Assembly: GCA_035461765.1 (NCBI GenBank)
Contig: DATHUY010000136.1
Coordinates: 1-40,633, forward strand
Direction of reading: 5' to 3'
Length of the DNA stretch: 40,633 bases
Origin: Longimicrobiales bacterium
GTDB taxonomy: Bacteria; Gemmatimonadota; Gemmatimonadetes; Longimicrobiales; RSA9
Positions 16,635 to 24,064 of the stretch are shown piece by piece. Below the pieces are notes generated by a model. It was given only the letters and a program-made list of their open reading frames with translations. It was not told the origin of the DNA and ran no database searches. The translations under genes were made by a program, and so were the position numbers. Positions within the stretch are counted from its first letter, which is position 1, and every line of letters starts with the position of its first letter.

Positions 16635-18224
16635 TCAGCGGCGACGCGTCAGGAGCACGCCTGCGTCGATGCGCAGGCCGTGCGCCGGCGATGCATCCTC
16701 CGCCATGCCGCGGATGTAGCGCACCCTCAGCCAGCGCGCGCGGCCCGCGTCGAAGCCGACGCGCAGCTCGCGCATATCCTCATTGCCGCGTATCACGTAG
16801 GAATGGCCATCCTGGCGGCCGACGAAATCCGCCGCCAGGACGAGCGACCGCACCGTATATGCGGCCCCGAACGCGTAGGTCCACACGTCCGACTGCGGCA
16901 GGCCGGGTCGCATGGTGCCGTTGATGCCGACGCCGTTCTCGGCGCTCAGCTCCAGTGCGCTACGCCGGTAACGCGCGCTCAGGAGCGCAAAGAAATCGGT
17001 GCGGTCGCGATCCAGCCCGCTCTCGTTGGACGTGGTCGGGATCGTGGCGCCGAAGCGGAGCACCAGGTCGGCCGGCCAGCTGTCGGGCGAGAAGCGGAAC
17101 GCGGTGACGGCGAACGCGGGGCCGGGCTCCTGTCGCACGCCGTCGGCCGGCTCCACCACGCCGACCGGAGCTTCGGTAGTGTCGTGCTCCGTCAGTCGCC
17201 AGAGTGCCGTCCCACCCACCTCCACGGCAATGCGTGCAGACCGATAGTAGAGCGACCAGTTGCCGATCTCGAGCAGCGTGCCGCGCGTGCCGGCGAGGGG
17301 GGCGGGCTGATCGAGGAGCACGCCGCCGCCGGCACCACCGATCGCCACGACGTCCCCGTCAAAAATGCGCCAGTCGAGCGGCTCGAGCGGGCGCAGCTGT
17401 GCGGCGGCCGGTGCGGGCGTTGCGGCGAACGCCAGGGTCGCGAGCAGGAGCGCGACCGGCGCTGGGCGGCGCGGGCGGAGCACCAGCGCAAACCAGCCGA
17501 TGACACCGATGAGTGCGAAGCTGAACCACTGAAGGGCATAGCCGAGATGCGGCCCCTCGTCCAGTGGCGGCGGCGCGAGCGGTGCCGGGTATGCGGCGGA
17601 GCCCGGCACCGCCATCTGCTGGAGCATCACGTCGAGCAGCGGATAGGGGAACTGGGCTCGCAGGGACTTTTCATCGACGCGGTAGAGCACATGCATGAAC
17701 GTGTCGGAGGATGTGGTCGCCTCGCGGCGCGCGAGCGACTGGGCATCGTCGGGAAAGGGGAGCACGAGGCCGCGGACGTCGACAGGGCCGGTCACGGCGA
17801 AGTCGCGCGCGTCGATCGTCGCAGCGTCGGGCGACGGTACCCAGCCCCGGTTCACCAGGACCGCGCCCGCCCGGTTCTCGAAGCGGAGCGGCATCAGGAG
17901 ATACACGCCCGGCCTGCCGGCGTGGCTTCTGCCGGGCAGCACCATGTATCGCTCGTTGTCGAACGTGCCGCTGGCCTCTGCCACCCGGTAGGCGAGTCCC
18001 GTGGTGTCTGCGATGCGGGAGATGTCGCCGATCGGATCCTGCACCAGGCGGGCGGCAACGCCTGCATTCAGCTGCCGTCGCTCCTCGAGACGGGAGAGCT
18101 GCCAGAACCCCAGCCGGACACACACGAGCACGACGATCGCCAGCACCAGCGTGCCGGCAATGCCCGCGGGCGTGATCGCCACTGGGCGGGCGCGCGCGCC
18201 GGGACGGTCCGTCTCTGACTCCAT
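16635..18224 (-). CDS. SURF1 domain fused to an exported beta-rich protein
   Basis: Encodes 529 residues. Residues of about 15-245 are SURF1, a cytochrome c oxidase assembly factor: an N-terminal membrane helix, GFWQLSRLEERR, VNRGWVPSP, and a second helix after GPHLGYALQWFSFA. Directly after this, residues 248-276 read like a complete signal peptide (VLRPRRPAPVALLLATLAFA ending PAPAAAQ), followed by about 250 residues of alternating beta-strands that resemble an outer-membrane beta-barrel. There is no stop or frameshift between them. A GTG at 17483 could start the second half on its own. The ATG at 18224 is preferred over GTG at 18230. A third possibility is one long protein cleaved after export. 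Confidence 0.85.
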   Translation of the reverse strand: MESETDRPGARARPVAITPAGIAGTLVLAIVVLVCVRLGFWQLSRLEERRQLNAGVAARLVQDPIGDISRIADTTGLAYRVAEASGTFDNERYMVLPGRSHAGRPGVYLLMPLRFENRAGAVLVNRGWVPSPDAATIDARDFAVTGPVDVRGLVLPFPDDAQSLARREATTSSDTFMHVLYRVDEKSLRAQFPYPLLDVMLQQMAVPGSAAYPAPLAPPPLDEGPHLGYALQWFSFALIGVIGWFALVLRPRRPAPVALLLATLAFAATPAPAAAQLRPLEPLDWRIFDGDVVAIGGAGGGVLLDQPAPLAGTRGTLLEIGNWSLYYRSARIAVEVGGTALWRLTEHDTTEAPVGVVEPADGVRQEPGPAFAVTAFRFSPDSWPADLVLRFGATIPTTSNESGLDRDRTDFFALLSARYRRSALELSAENGVGINGTMRPGLPQSDVWTYAFGAAYTVRSLVLAADFVGRQDGHSYVIRGNEDMRELRVGFDAGRARWLRVRYIRGMAEDASPAHGLRIDAGVLLTRRR

Positions 18225-18340
18225 GGCCACTGATTGAACCGGCAGATTCCCGGTGAGATGACACGGCGAACGGCCCTGACGCTACCGGAGCAGTGGCCGG
18301 CCTGCAAGCACCGCTGTCGCAGGCGGCGCGGGCAGCTGGA

Positions 18341-18613
18341 TCAGAATGGCGGCTCGTCGCCGGTGAGCCGTTCCCACCACGCGGCCGCGCCGCGCCGCGC
18401 GATCAGACGGCCGAGGCCGATCGCCACACCGGATGCGACGGTCCACAGGATCGCATCGCGCCACGGCACGTCGCGCGAGGTCGGATCGAGTGGCGGGTCC
18501 TCGTGCATCGCGAGCTTCCATCCCTGCTGCAAGCCCTGCCGCACGGCAGCTCCGCCGACCATTGCCGCGGCCGCGGCGAAGGCAGTCCAGGCCGTCCTGT
18601 CATCCAGCTCCAA
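18341..18613 (-). CDS. DUF4235 small membrane protein
   Basis: Encodes 90 residues from a TTG start. GGAGG lies exactly 6 bases before the TTG, whereas the in-frame ATG at 18700 has no SD and adds 29 residues of unlikely sequence. Two hydrophobic segments (WTAFAAAAAMVGGAA and ILWTVASGVAIGLGRLI) flank the conserved WKLAMHEDPPLDP and end in WWERLTGDEPP, the usual DUF4235 pattern. It is probably an inner-membrane protein of unknown function. It lies upstream of, and in the same direction as, the SURF1-fusion gene, about 115 bp away. Confidence 0.8.
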   Translation of the reverse strand: MELDDRTAWTAFAAAAAMVGGAAVRQGLQQGWKLAMHEDPPLDPTSRDVPWRDAILWTVASGVAIGLGRLIARRGAAAWWERLTGDEPPF

Positions 18614-18766
18614 GTTGCGCCTCCGGAAATGGGTCGCAGCCTGGAGGCGCAAGGTGAGTGCCGGGCGGGCGCGGCCTGGCTCGTGGCGTGACTGATGCAC
18701 AGTCAGCGCGTCGCCCGATCAACGGATTCCGCAGACCATTTCGTGATACCATCGAGAAGGAATGCC

Positions 18767-19657
18767 ATGCACCCCCTGCTGTTCACGTTTCCACTCCTGC
18801 TGTGCACCGCGTGCGATACGCAGCGACATGAGCCGCCGGCGCCGCCGGCGCAGGCGCAGGCGTGCCGGACGATCGATGGAGGCACGGCTCTGCCGGGCGA
18901 GGTACGCGAGACGAGCGGTCTGGCCGTGTCGTCGGACGCGACGGTGCTGTGGACCCACAACGACCGTGGCCATGACCCGGTCCTGTACGCAGTGGCGGAC
19001 AACGGTGGCCTGCACAGCACGGTCGTGGTCACCGGTACGGAGCCTGTGGACTGGGAGGATATCGAAGCCGCGCCGTGTGCCTCGGGCAGGTGCCTGTACA
19101 TCGCGGACATCGGCGACAACGACCAGGTCCGCGCGCACATCACGATCTACGAGATCACCGAGCCCGGGCCCGACGACGACCGCGCAGGTGCGCGGGCCAT
19201 GCGCGCACGTTATCCCGACGGTGCGCGCAATGCCGAAGCGATGTTCATGCTGCCGGGCGGCGACGTCTACATCGTGACGAAAGGTGATGACAGCGCGCCG
19301 GCGCTGTATCGCTTCCCAGCGCACATGCGTGCGCGGGAGAATGTCGTGCTGGAACGGGTGCGGGGCCCGATGGCGCAGCCGCAGCAGCGGCGTGATTACA
19401 TCACGGGAGCCGCGGCCACTCCGGACGGGCGGTGGGTCGCGATCCGGACCTATGGCGCGTTACACATCTATGCGGCCGCGGATCTCCTGAGCGGAACCGG
19501 CAGGGCGTCGATCACGGTGGACCTGAGCCCGCTGGGCGAGCCGCAAGGCGAAGGTGTCGCGATCGCCGACGACGGGACGGTCTGGCTCAGCAGCGAAGCG
19601 GAGGGTGGCGGCGCGGCGCCGCGCCTCGCGCGGCTGAGCTGTACGCTGCCGGACTGA
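18767..19657 (+). CDS. Beta-propeller lipoprotein
   Basis: Encodes 296 residues. The signal peptide MHPLLFTFPLLL ends in a Cys (CTAC) consistent with a lipobox. The mature part has repeated beta-propeller-like strands (ETSGLAVSSDATVLWTHND, DWEDIEAAPC, LYIADIGDND, ITGAAATPDGRWVAI). Proteins like this, with the DIGDN motif, are often annotated as WD40/NHL-like or SdiA-regulated proteins; the ligand is unknown. The start at 18767 has AAGG 6 bases upstream; a longer frame from 18695 is less likely. Single gene, convergent with the ECF42 sigma gene. Confidence 0.82.
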   Translation: MHPLLFTFPLLLCTACDTQRHEPPAPPAQAQACRTIDGGTALPGEVRETSGLAVSSDATVLWTHNDRGHDPVLYAVADNGGLHSTVVVTGTEPVDWEDIEAAPCASGRCLYIADIGDNDQVRAHITIYEITEPGPDDDRAGARAMRARYPDGARNAEAMFMLPGGDVYIVTKGDDSAPALYRFPAHMRARENVVLERVRGPMAQPQQRRDYITGAAATPDGRWVAIRTYGALHIYAAADLLSGTGRASITVDLSPLGEPQGEGVAIADDGTVWLSSEAEGGGAAPRLARLSCTLPD

Positions 19658-19688
19658 ACCGCAGCGGCCGCCGCGCCCGCACGGGAAG

Positions 19689-19731
19689 GTCGGCCGCAAT
19701 GGAGCTCGACCGGGGGTGAGCCCCGGCCGAC
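19689..19731. terminator. Nested hairpin between convergent genes
   Basis: GTCGGCCG (19689-19696) can pair with CGGCCGAC (19724-19731), and inside it CCGGGG (19710-19715) with CCCCGG (19721-19726); the two share bases, so they are alternatives. It lies between the propeller lipoprotein and sigma factor stops. There is no T-tract. Confidence 0.4.
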
Positions 19732-19746
19732 GCAACCGCGACCGGA

Positions 19747-21018
19747 TCAGACGGCGGCATCCCCTGTGCACGCGGCGGCCCGTTCGAACAGGAGATCGCG
19801 CTCGCGGACGTTCCGCGTGAGGGACGCCGCACGCTCGAACTCCGCCCGCGCTTCCGCCGGCCGGCCGAGCTTCACGAGGAGGTCACCGCGCACGGCGGGC
19901 AGCAGGTGGTACGTCGCGAGGGCGCCGGCGTCGACGAGCGCGTCGACCACCTCGAGCCCGGCAGCCGGCCCTGCGGCCATCGACACCGCAACCGCTCGAT
20001 TCAGCTCAACGACCGGTGACGGCGCGACCTGCACGAGTATGGCGTAGAGCTGTGCAATACGAACCCAGTCCGTGTCCCCGGCCGTGCGTGCGCGGGCATG
20101 GCATGCGGCGATCGCCGCCTGGAGCGCGTACGGACCGAACGCACCATCGAGCGCCTCCGCCCGCGCGAGTGCATCCAGACCGCGCTGGATCAGGATGCGG
20201 TCCCAGCGGGAGCGGTTCTGCTCGAGCAGCAGGATCGGCTCGCCGTCCGGTGCGACGCGCGCGCGCAGTCGCGACGCCTGGATCTCCATCAGCGCCACCA
20301 GGCCGTGGACTTCCGGCTCGCGCGGCGCCAGCCCGGCCAGAATGCGGCCGAGGCGGAGCGCGTCCTCGCACAGGGCCGGCCGCAGCCAGTCGTCGCCAGC
20401 GGTAGCCGAGTAGCCCTCATTGAAGATGAGGTAGATGACTTCCAGCACCGACGAGACGCGGTCGGCGAGGTCGTCACCGCGGGGGACCTCGAATGGGACC
20501 TTCGCCCGGGCCAGGGTCCGCTTCGCGCGGACGATGCGCTGCGCGATCGTGGCCGTCGGGACGAGGAACGCCCGCGCGATCTCCTCGGTGGTCAGGCCAC
20601 CGAGCATGCGGAGCGTCAGCGCGGCGCGCGCCTCGGTCGACAGCACCGGATGGCAGGCCGTGAACACGAGCCGGAGCAGATCGTCTCCAATGGGGTCATC
20701 GATGGCCGCGTCCAGATCCGGCACGCTCATCTGACGCGCCTCCAGCTCGTGTCCGAGCTCCTCGTGCTTGCGCTGGACCCGCGTGTTCCGCCGCAGATGA
20801 TCGATGGCGCGATGCTTCGCCGTCGCCATGAGCCACGCCCCGGGCTTCTCCGGGACGCCCGTCTGCGGCCAGCGCTCGAGCGCCGCTACCAGCGCGTCCT
20901 GCGCCAGGTCCTCGGCCACGCCGATGTCGCCGACGATCCGCGCCAGGCCCGCGATGACCCGGCCGGACTCGATCCTCCATACCGCGTCGATCGCGCGGTG
21001 CACATCATGTTTCGACAC
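19747..21018 (-). CDS. ECF sigma factor of the ECF42 group (DUF6596 C-terminal domain)
   Basis: Encodes 423 residues. Region 2 (EDLAQDALVAALERWP) and region 4 (LTTEEIARAFLVPTATIAQR) of an ECF sigma factor are followed by a 230-residue helical, TPR-like C-terminal extension that is typical of ECF42 (DUF6596). This group has no classical membrane anti-sigma factor; control is thought to lie in the C-terminal extension, and members are linked to DGPF proteins. Here the DGPF gene lies 59 bp upstream on the same strand, which fits. It probably directs RNA polymerase to the promoter found before that gene, so the pair is likely self-activating. Confidence 0.93.
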   Translation of the reverse strand: MSKHDVHRAIDAVWRIESGRVIAGLARIVGDIGVAEDLAQDALVAALERWPQTGVPEKPGAWLMATAKHRAIDHLRRNTRVQRKHEELGHELEARQMSVPDLDAAIDDPIGDDLLRLVFTACHPVLSTEARAALTLRMLGGLTTEEIARAFLVPTATIAQRIVRAKRTLARAKVPFEVPRGDDLADRVSSVLEVIYLIFNEGYSATAGDDWLRPALCEDALRLGRILAGLAPREPEVHGLVALMEIQASRLRARVAPDGEPILLLEQNRSRWDRILIQRGLDALARAEALDGAFGPYALQAAIAACHARARTAGDTDWVRIAQLYAILVQVAPSPVVELNRAVAVSMAAGPAAGLEVVDALVDAGALATYHLLPAVRGDLLVKLGRPAEARAEFERAASLTRNVRERDLLFERAAACTGDAAV

Positions 21019-21077
21019 ATCTGCAGTGTAGCGGCTGGCGCCAGTCGCGCAAACCGCTCACCGCAGGCCCCCGGCTT

Positions 21078-21500
21078 CTACTTCTGCGCCGCCTCGATCT
21101 GTGCCCGCTGCCGCTCCTCCTGGGCGCGGAGCTCGGGCGTGAACTCGGCGCCGAAATCATCGGCCTCGAACACCTGCCGGATCTCCAGCTCCGTGTCGCC
21201 ACCCATCGGTGCTCGCTTCATCCATTCGATCGCCTCATCCAGCGACTTCACCTGGATCAGCCAGAACCCGGCAATCAGCTCCTTGGTCTCGGCGAACGGA
21301 CCGTCGATGACCGTGCGGTTCGACCCGCTGAACCGGATCCTGACGCCCTTCGAACTGGGATGGAGACCCTCTCCTGCCAGCATCACCCCCGCCTTCACGA
21401 GCTCGTCGTTGAAGTTGCCCATGTCCGCCAGCATCTGCTCCGTCGGCATGACACCGGCTTCGGAGTCCTTGTCAGCCTTGACGATCACCATGAAGCGCAT
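21078..21500 (-). CDS. YciI/DGPF-domain protein
   Basis: Encodes 140 residues of a YCII-related ferredoxin-like fold with the signature IDGPFAETKELIAGFWLI. The DGPF family is the constant genetic partner of ECF42 sigma factors; its biochemical role is not established. A strong SD (AGGAGG) lies 5 bases before the ATG. It is the first gene of the two-gene unit and is preceded by a promoter that matches the ECF42 consensus. It is cytoplasmic. Confidence 0.9.
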   Translation of the reverse strand: MRFMVIVKADKDSEAGVMPTEQMLADMGNFNDELVKAGVMLAGEGLHPSSKGVRIRFSGSNRTVIDGPFAETKELIAGFWLIQVKSLDEAIEWMKRAPMGGDTELEIRQVFEADDFGAEFTPELRAQEERQRAQIEAAQK

Positions 21501-21577
21501 GTCGACCTCCTCGCCTGTCGTGGGCGGTTCGGCCGGGACCTTCCCGGCGCCGCGTTGTCCGCCCCTTCCATGAATGC

Positions 21578-21604
21578 GTCGAACGGGGTCGGGTCAATTC
21601 GACA
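21578..21604 (-). promoter_or_regulatory. Predicted ECF42-type promoter
   Basis: On the minus strand TGTCGA (21604-21599) is followed by a 17-bp spacer and CGAC (21581-21578). The consensus I recall for the ECF42 group in Streptomyces is TGTCGA at -35 and CGA/TC at -10. It lies about 78 bp before the DGPF start codon. This suggests autoregulation of the DGPF/sigma unit. Confidence 0.55.
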
Positions 21605-21671
21605 GATCCCGATAAGAACGGCCGCGCATGCGCGCGGGCCCGGGCGCGGGCGGGGGAGTTTCTTCCACCGG

Positions 21672-21700
21672 GAGACATTCGGGCCGTTTGCGGGTAAATT
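21672..21700 (+). promoter_or_regulatory. Possible promoter giving a leaderless ABC-F mRNA
   Basis: GAGACA (21672-21677), a 17-bp spacer and TAAATT (21695-21700). Transcription would start about 7 bases later, at or next to the ATG at 21708. No SD precedes that ATG. Confidence 0.4.
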
Positions 21701-21707
21701 GTCCCCC

Positions 21708-23678
21708 ATGATATCAGTCTCGAATCTTACGATGCAGTTTGGCGCGCGTGTGCTGTTCGCGGACGCGTCGTTCCAGCTCAATCCCGGTGAGCGATACGGC
21801 CTGGTCGGCGCGAACGGCTCGGGCAAGACCACGCTCCTCAATATTCTCAGCGGTGACCAGCCCGAGGCGGATGGCTCGGTCGCCATCCCGAAGTCCGCGC
21901 GACTCGGCGTGCTGCGCCAGGATCAGTTCCTCTACGAGGACCAGGAGATTCTCGCGGTCGCACTGATGGGCCATCCGGAGCTCTGGGACGTGCTGGTGGA
22001 GAAGGAGCAGCTGCTGGCGAACGCGCACGTCGAGTTCGACGTCGACCGGTTCTCCGAGCTCGAGGACGCGTTCCAGCGCATGGACGGCTACACGGCCGAG
22101 ACGCGCGCGGCCACGATCCTGGAGGGGCTCGGAATTCCGACCGAGGTGCACCGGCAGCCGCTGTCCACGCTGTCCGGCGGCTTCAAGTTGCGCGTGCTGC
22201 TGGCACAGGTGCTCGCGGGCGCGCCCGACGTGCTGCTGCTCGACGAGCCCACGAACCATCTCGACATCCTGTCGATCCGCTGGCTGGAGAAGTTCCTCCA
22301 GAACTTCCCGGGTCCCGCGGTGATCATCTCGCACGACCATCGTTTTCTCGACAACGTCGCGACGAAGATCCTGGACGTCGATTACGCCACCGTGACGCTC
22401 TATCACGGCAACTACTCGCAGTTCGGTGAGCAGAAGGTGGCAGAGCGGGAGCGGCGCGAGAAGGAGATCGAGGGTCGTCAGAAGGAGATCGCGCACCACA
22501 TGAAGTTCGTGGAGCGCTTCAAGGCCAAGAACAGCAAGGCGCGGCAGGCTGGCAGCAAGCTGAAGATGGCCGAGCGTCTGGCCGAGGACCTGGAGGAGCT
22601 GCCCGGCAGCTCGCGCCGCTATCCGAAGTTCAGGTTCAGGCAGGGCACGCCGAGCGGCAAGGACGTCCTGAAGATCAAGGGCGTGACGAAGGCGTTCGGC
22701 GACAATGAGGTGCTGCACGGCGTCGACCTGCAGGTACAGCGTGGTGACCGCCTCGTGATCATGGGGCCGAACGGTATCGGCAAGTCCACGCTGCTGAAGA
22801 TCGTCGTGGGCGATCTGGCGCCGGACCGCGGCACGGTCGAGTGGGGACACGGCACGCGGCCGGGCTACTTCGCGCAGGATCACCACGAGAAGCTCGGCGA
22901 GAATGACATGTCCGCCGAGCGCTGGCTGTGGGACTTCTGCCCGGGCAAGGACCGCGGCTACGTGCGCGGCGAGCTCGGTCTCATGCTGTTCTCCGGCGAC
23001 GCGGCTGAAAAGTCACTGAGCACTCTGTCGGGCGGCGAGGCTGCGCGACTGGTGTTCGCGCGCATGCAGGTCGAACAGCCCAACGTCCTCGTGCTCGACG
23101 AGCCGACGAACCACCTCGATCTCGAGTCCATCGAGGCGCTCGTGGCAGGACTCCAGAAATACGAGGGCACGCTCATCCTCGTGTCGCACGACCGCTGGTT
23201 CGTGAATCAGCTTGCGACGAGAGTCGTTGAGATCAGCCGCTCCGGCATCCGCGATTATCACGGCACGTACGAAGAATACGTGCACGACTGCGGCGACGAC
23301 CATCTCGATGCGGACAGTGTCGTGCTGAAGACGAAGCGCACGGAGAAGAAGGCGCGACGGGACGGCGGTACGGAGCGGCCGGCGCAGGAAAGCGCGCGCG
23401 CTTCAGGTGGGAACGGACGCGGCGGCAAGGCACACAGCAACAACGCCACGGCGCAACGGCGCGACGAGCGCCTTGCGGGTATCACCGCGGACATCGAGGC
23501 GGCGGAATCCGCCATTGCAGCCATCGATGCTTCGTTCGCCGGGCCCGGCTATTTCGACAACACGCCCGGCGACCGGATCCAGGCCGCTCAGGCCGAGCGG
23601 GCCCGCCTCCAGGAGAAGGTGGAGCGTCTGCTGGAGGAGTGGGAGCGGCTCGAGCAGGACAGCCAGGCAGCCGTCTGA
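21708..23678 (+). CDS. ABC-F family ATP-binding protein
   Basis: Encodes 656 residues with two ABC ATPase domains and no membrane segments, the ABC-F layout. The first domain has Walker A GANGSGKTT (about residue 36), signature LSGG and Walker B LLLDEPTNHLD. The second repeats these with GPNGIGKST, LSGGEAARL and VLDEPTNHLD. A charged helical linker (about 245-300) matches the P-site tRNA interaction motif region, and the C-terminus (about 580-650) is a coiled coil (DIEAAESAIAAIDASF ... LLEEWERLEQ). ABC-F proteins act on the ribosome in translation control or antibiotic protection; a Uup/EttA/YbiT-like housekeeping role is likely here. The ATG at 21708 begins the family N-terminus and has no SD. 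Confidence 0.93.
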   Translation: MISVSNLTMQFGARVLFADASFQLNPGERYGLVGANGSGKTTLLNILSGDQPEADGSVAIPKSARLGVLRQDQFLYEDQEILAVALMGHPELWDVLVEKEQLLANAHVEFDVDRFSELEDAFQRMDGYTAETRAATILEGLGIPTEVHRQPLSTLSGGFKLRVLLAQVLAGAPDVLLLDEPTNHLDILSIRWLEKFLQNFPGPAVIISHDHRFLDNVATKILDVDYATVTLYHGNYSQFGEQKVAERERREKEIEGRQKEIAHHMKFVERFKAKNSKARQAGSKLKMAERLAEDLEELPGSSRRYPKFRFRQGTPSGKDVLKIKGVTKAFGDNEVLHGVDLQVQRGDRLVIMGPNGIGKSTLLKIVVGDLAPDRGTVEWGHGTRPGYFAQDHHEKLGENDMSAERWLWDFCPGKDRGYVRGELGLMLFSGDAAEKSLSTLSGGEAARLVFARMQVEQPNVLVLDEPTNHLDLESIEALVAGLQKYEGTLILVSHDRWFVNQLATRVVEISRSGIRDYHGTYEEYVHDCGDDHLDADSVVLKTKRTEKKARRDGGTERPAQESARASGGNGRGGKAHSNNATAQRRDERLAGITADIEAAESAIAAIDASFAGPGYFDNTPGDRIQAAQAERARLQEKVERLLEEWERLEQDSQAAV

Positions 23679-23708
23679 CGGACTCGACGTGCACACACGG
23701 CGGCTGGG

Positions 23709-24047
23709 TTAGTCGAGCGTGGTCGTGCGGATCGGGCCCGTGACCACGGTGGAGACCGGATAGCCGTCGAGGCTGTCCGGCAGGCTGGCGGCAACGGATG
23801 CGTCGAGCAGGTACACACGGATGCATGGACGGCCGTCGCAGAGCGCCTGGCCGACACCCTGCACTCCGGCACGGCGCATGAGCTCGGGCGTCCGCCGCTC
23901 GAGCACGGCCTCGATGTCTTCCTTCACGGACTCATCCCCGCTGGTGTTCCGATCGTTCCCCCCGCTCGAGCAGCCCGCGAGGATCAGCGTGGCCACCGCG
24001 ACGGCGAGAACGGGGCGGGCCGGAAGAACCGGCCCGCCCGCGTTCAT
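23709..24047 (-). CDS. Small lipoprotein carrying the N-terminal module of the adjacent protease
   Basis: Encodes 112 residues. The signal peptide ends in a lipobox (LAGC, Cys26). Residues 49-106 (RRTPELMRR ... LDGYPVSTVVTGPI) align with residues 52-111 of the neighbouring S1 protease (RHTPELMRR ... LDGYAVDVVVTGRI), including the Gly-rich turn. It has no protease domain. It could be a stand-alone copy of a pro-domain that helps folding or inhibits the protease. The start at 24047 lies immediately before a strong 11-bp hairpin. Cys70 and Cys75 may form a disulfide. It lies 17 bp downstream of the protease. Confidence 0.78.
   Translation of the reverse strand: MNAGGPVLPARPVLAVAVATLILAGCSSGGNDRNTSGDESVKEDIEAVLERRTPELMRRAGVQGVGQALCDGRPCIRVYLLDASVAASLPDSLDGYPVSTVVTGPIRTTTLD
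24013..24039 (-). terminator. Strong hairpin at the 3' end of the protease gene, inside the next start region
   Basis: GGGCGGGCCGG (24013-24023) and CCGGCCCGCCC (24029-24039) form a perfect 11-bp stem with a 5-base loop. On the minus strand it lies 26 bases after the protease stop and begins six bases into the small lipoprotein gene. It may attenuate transcription or hinder translation of that gene. There is no T-tract. Confidence 0.5.
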
Positions 24048-24064
24048 GTCGCTCGTCGAGCGCC

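Noticed and set aside
16680-18218. 512-codon plus-strand open frame opposite the SURF1 fusion gene
   Set aside because: It mirrors the real gene in high-GC sequence, has no recognisable domains and is rich in Arg, His and Ala. The opposite strand has clear SURF1 motifs.
20098-21573. 491-codon plus-strand open frame opposite the DGPF and sigma genes
   Set aside because: It spans two real minus-strand genes and their gap, and has no family signature.
21714-22886. 390-codon minus-strand open frame opposite the ABC-F gene
   Set aside because: The plus strand encodes unmistakable ABC motifs. The minus frame shows only Leu/Arg-rich shadow sequence.
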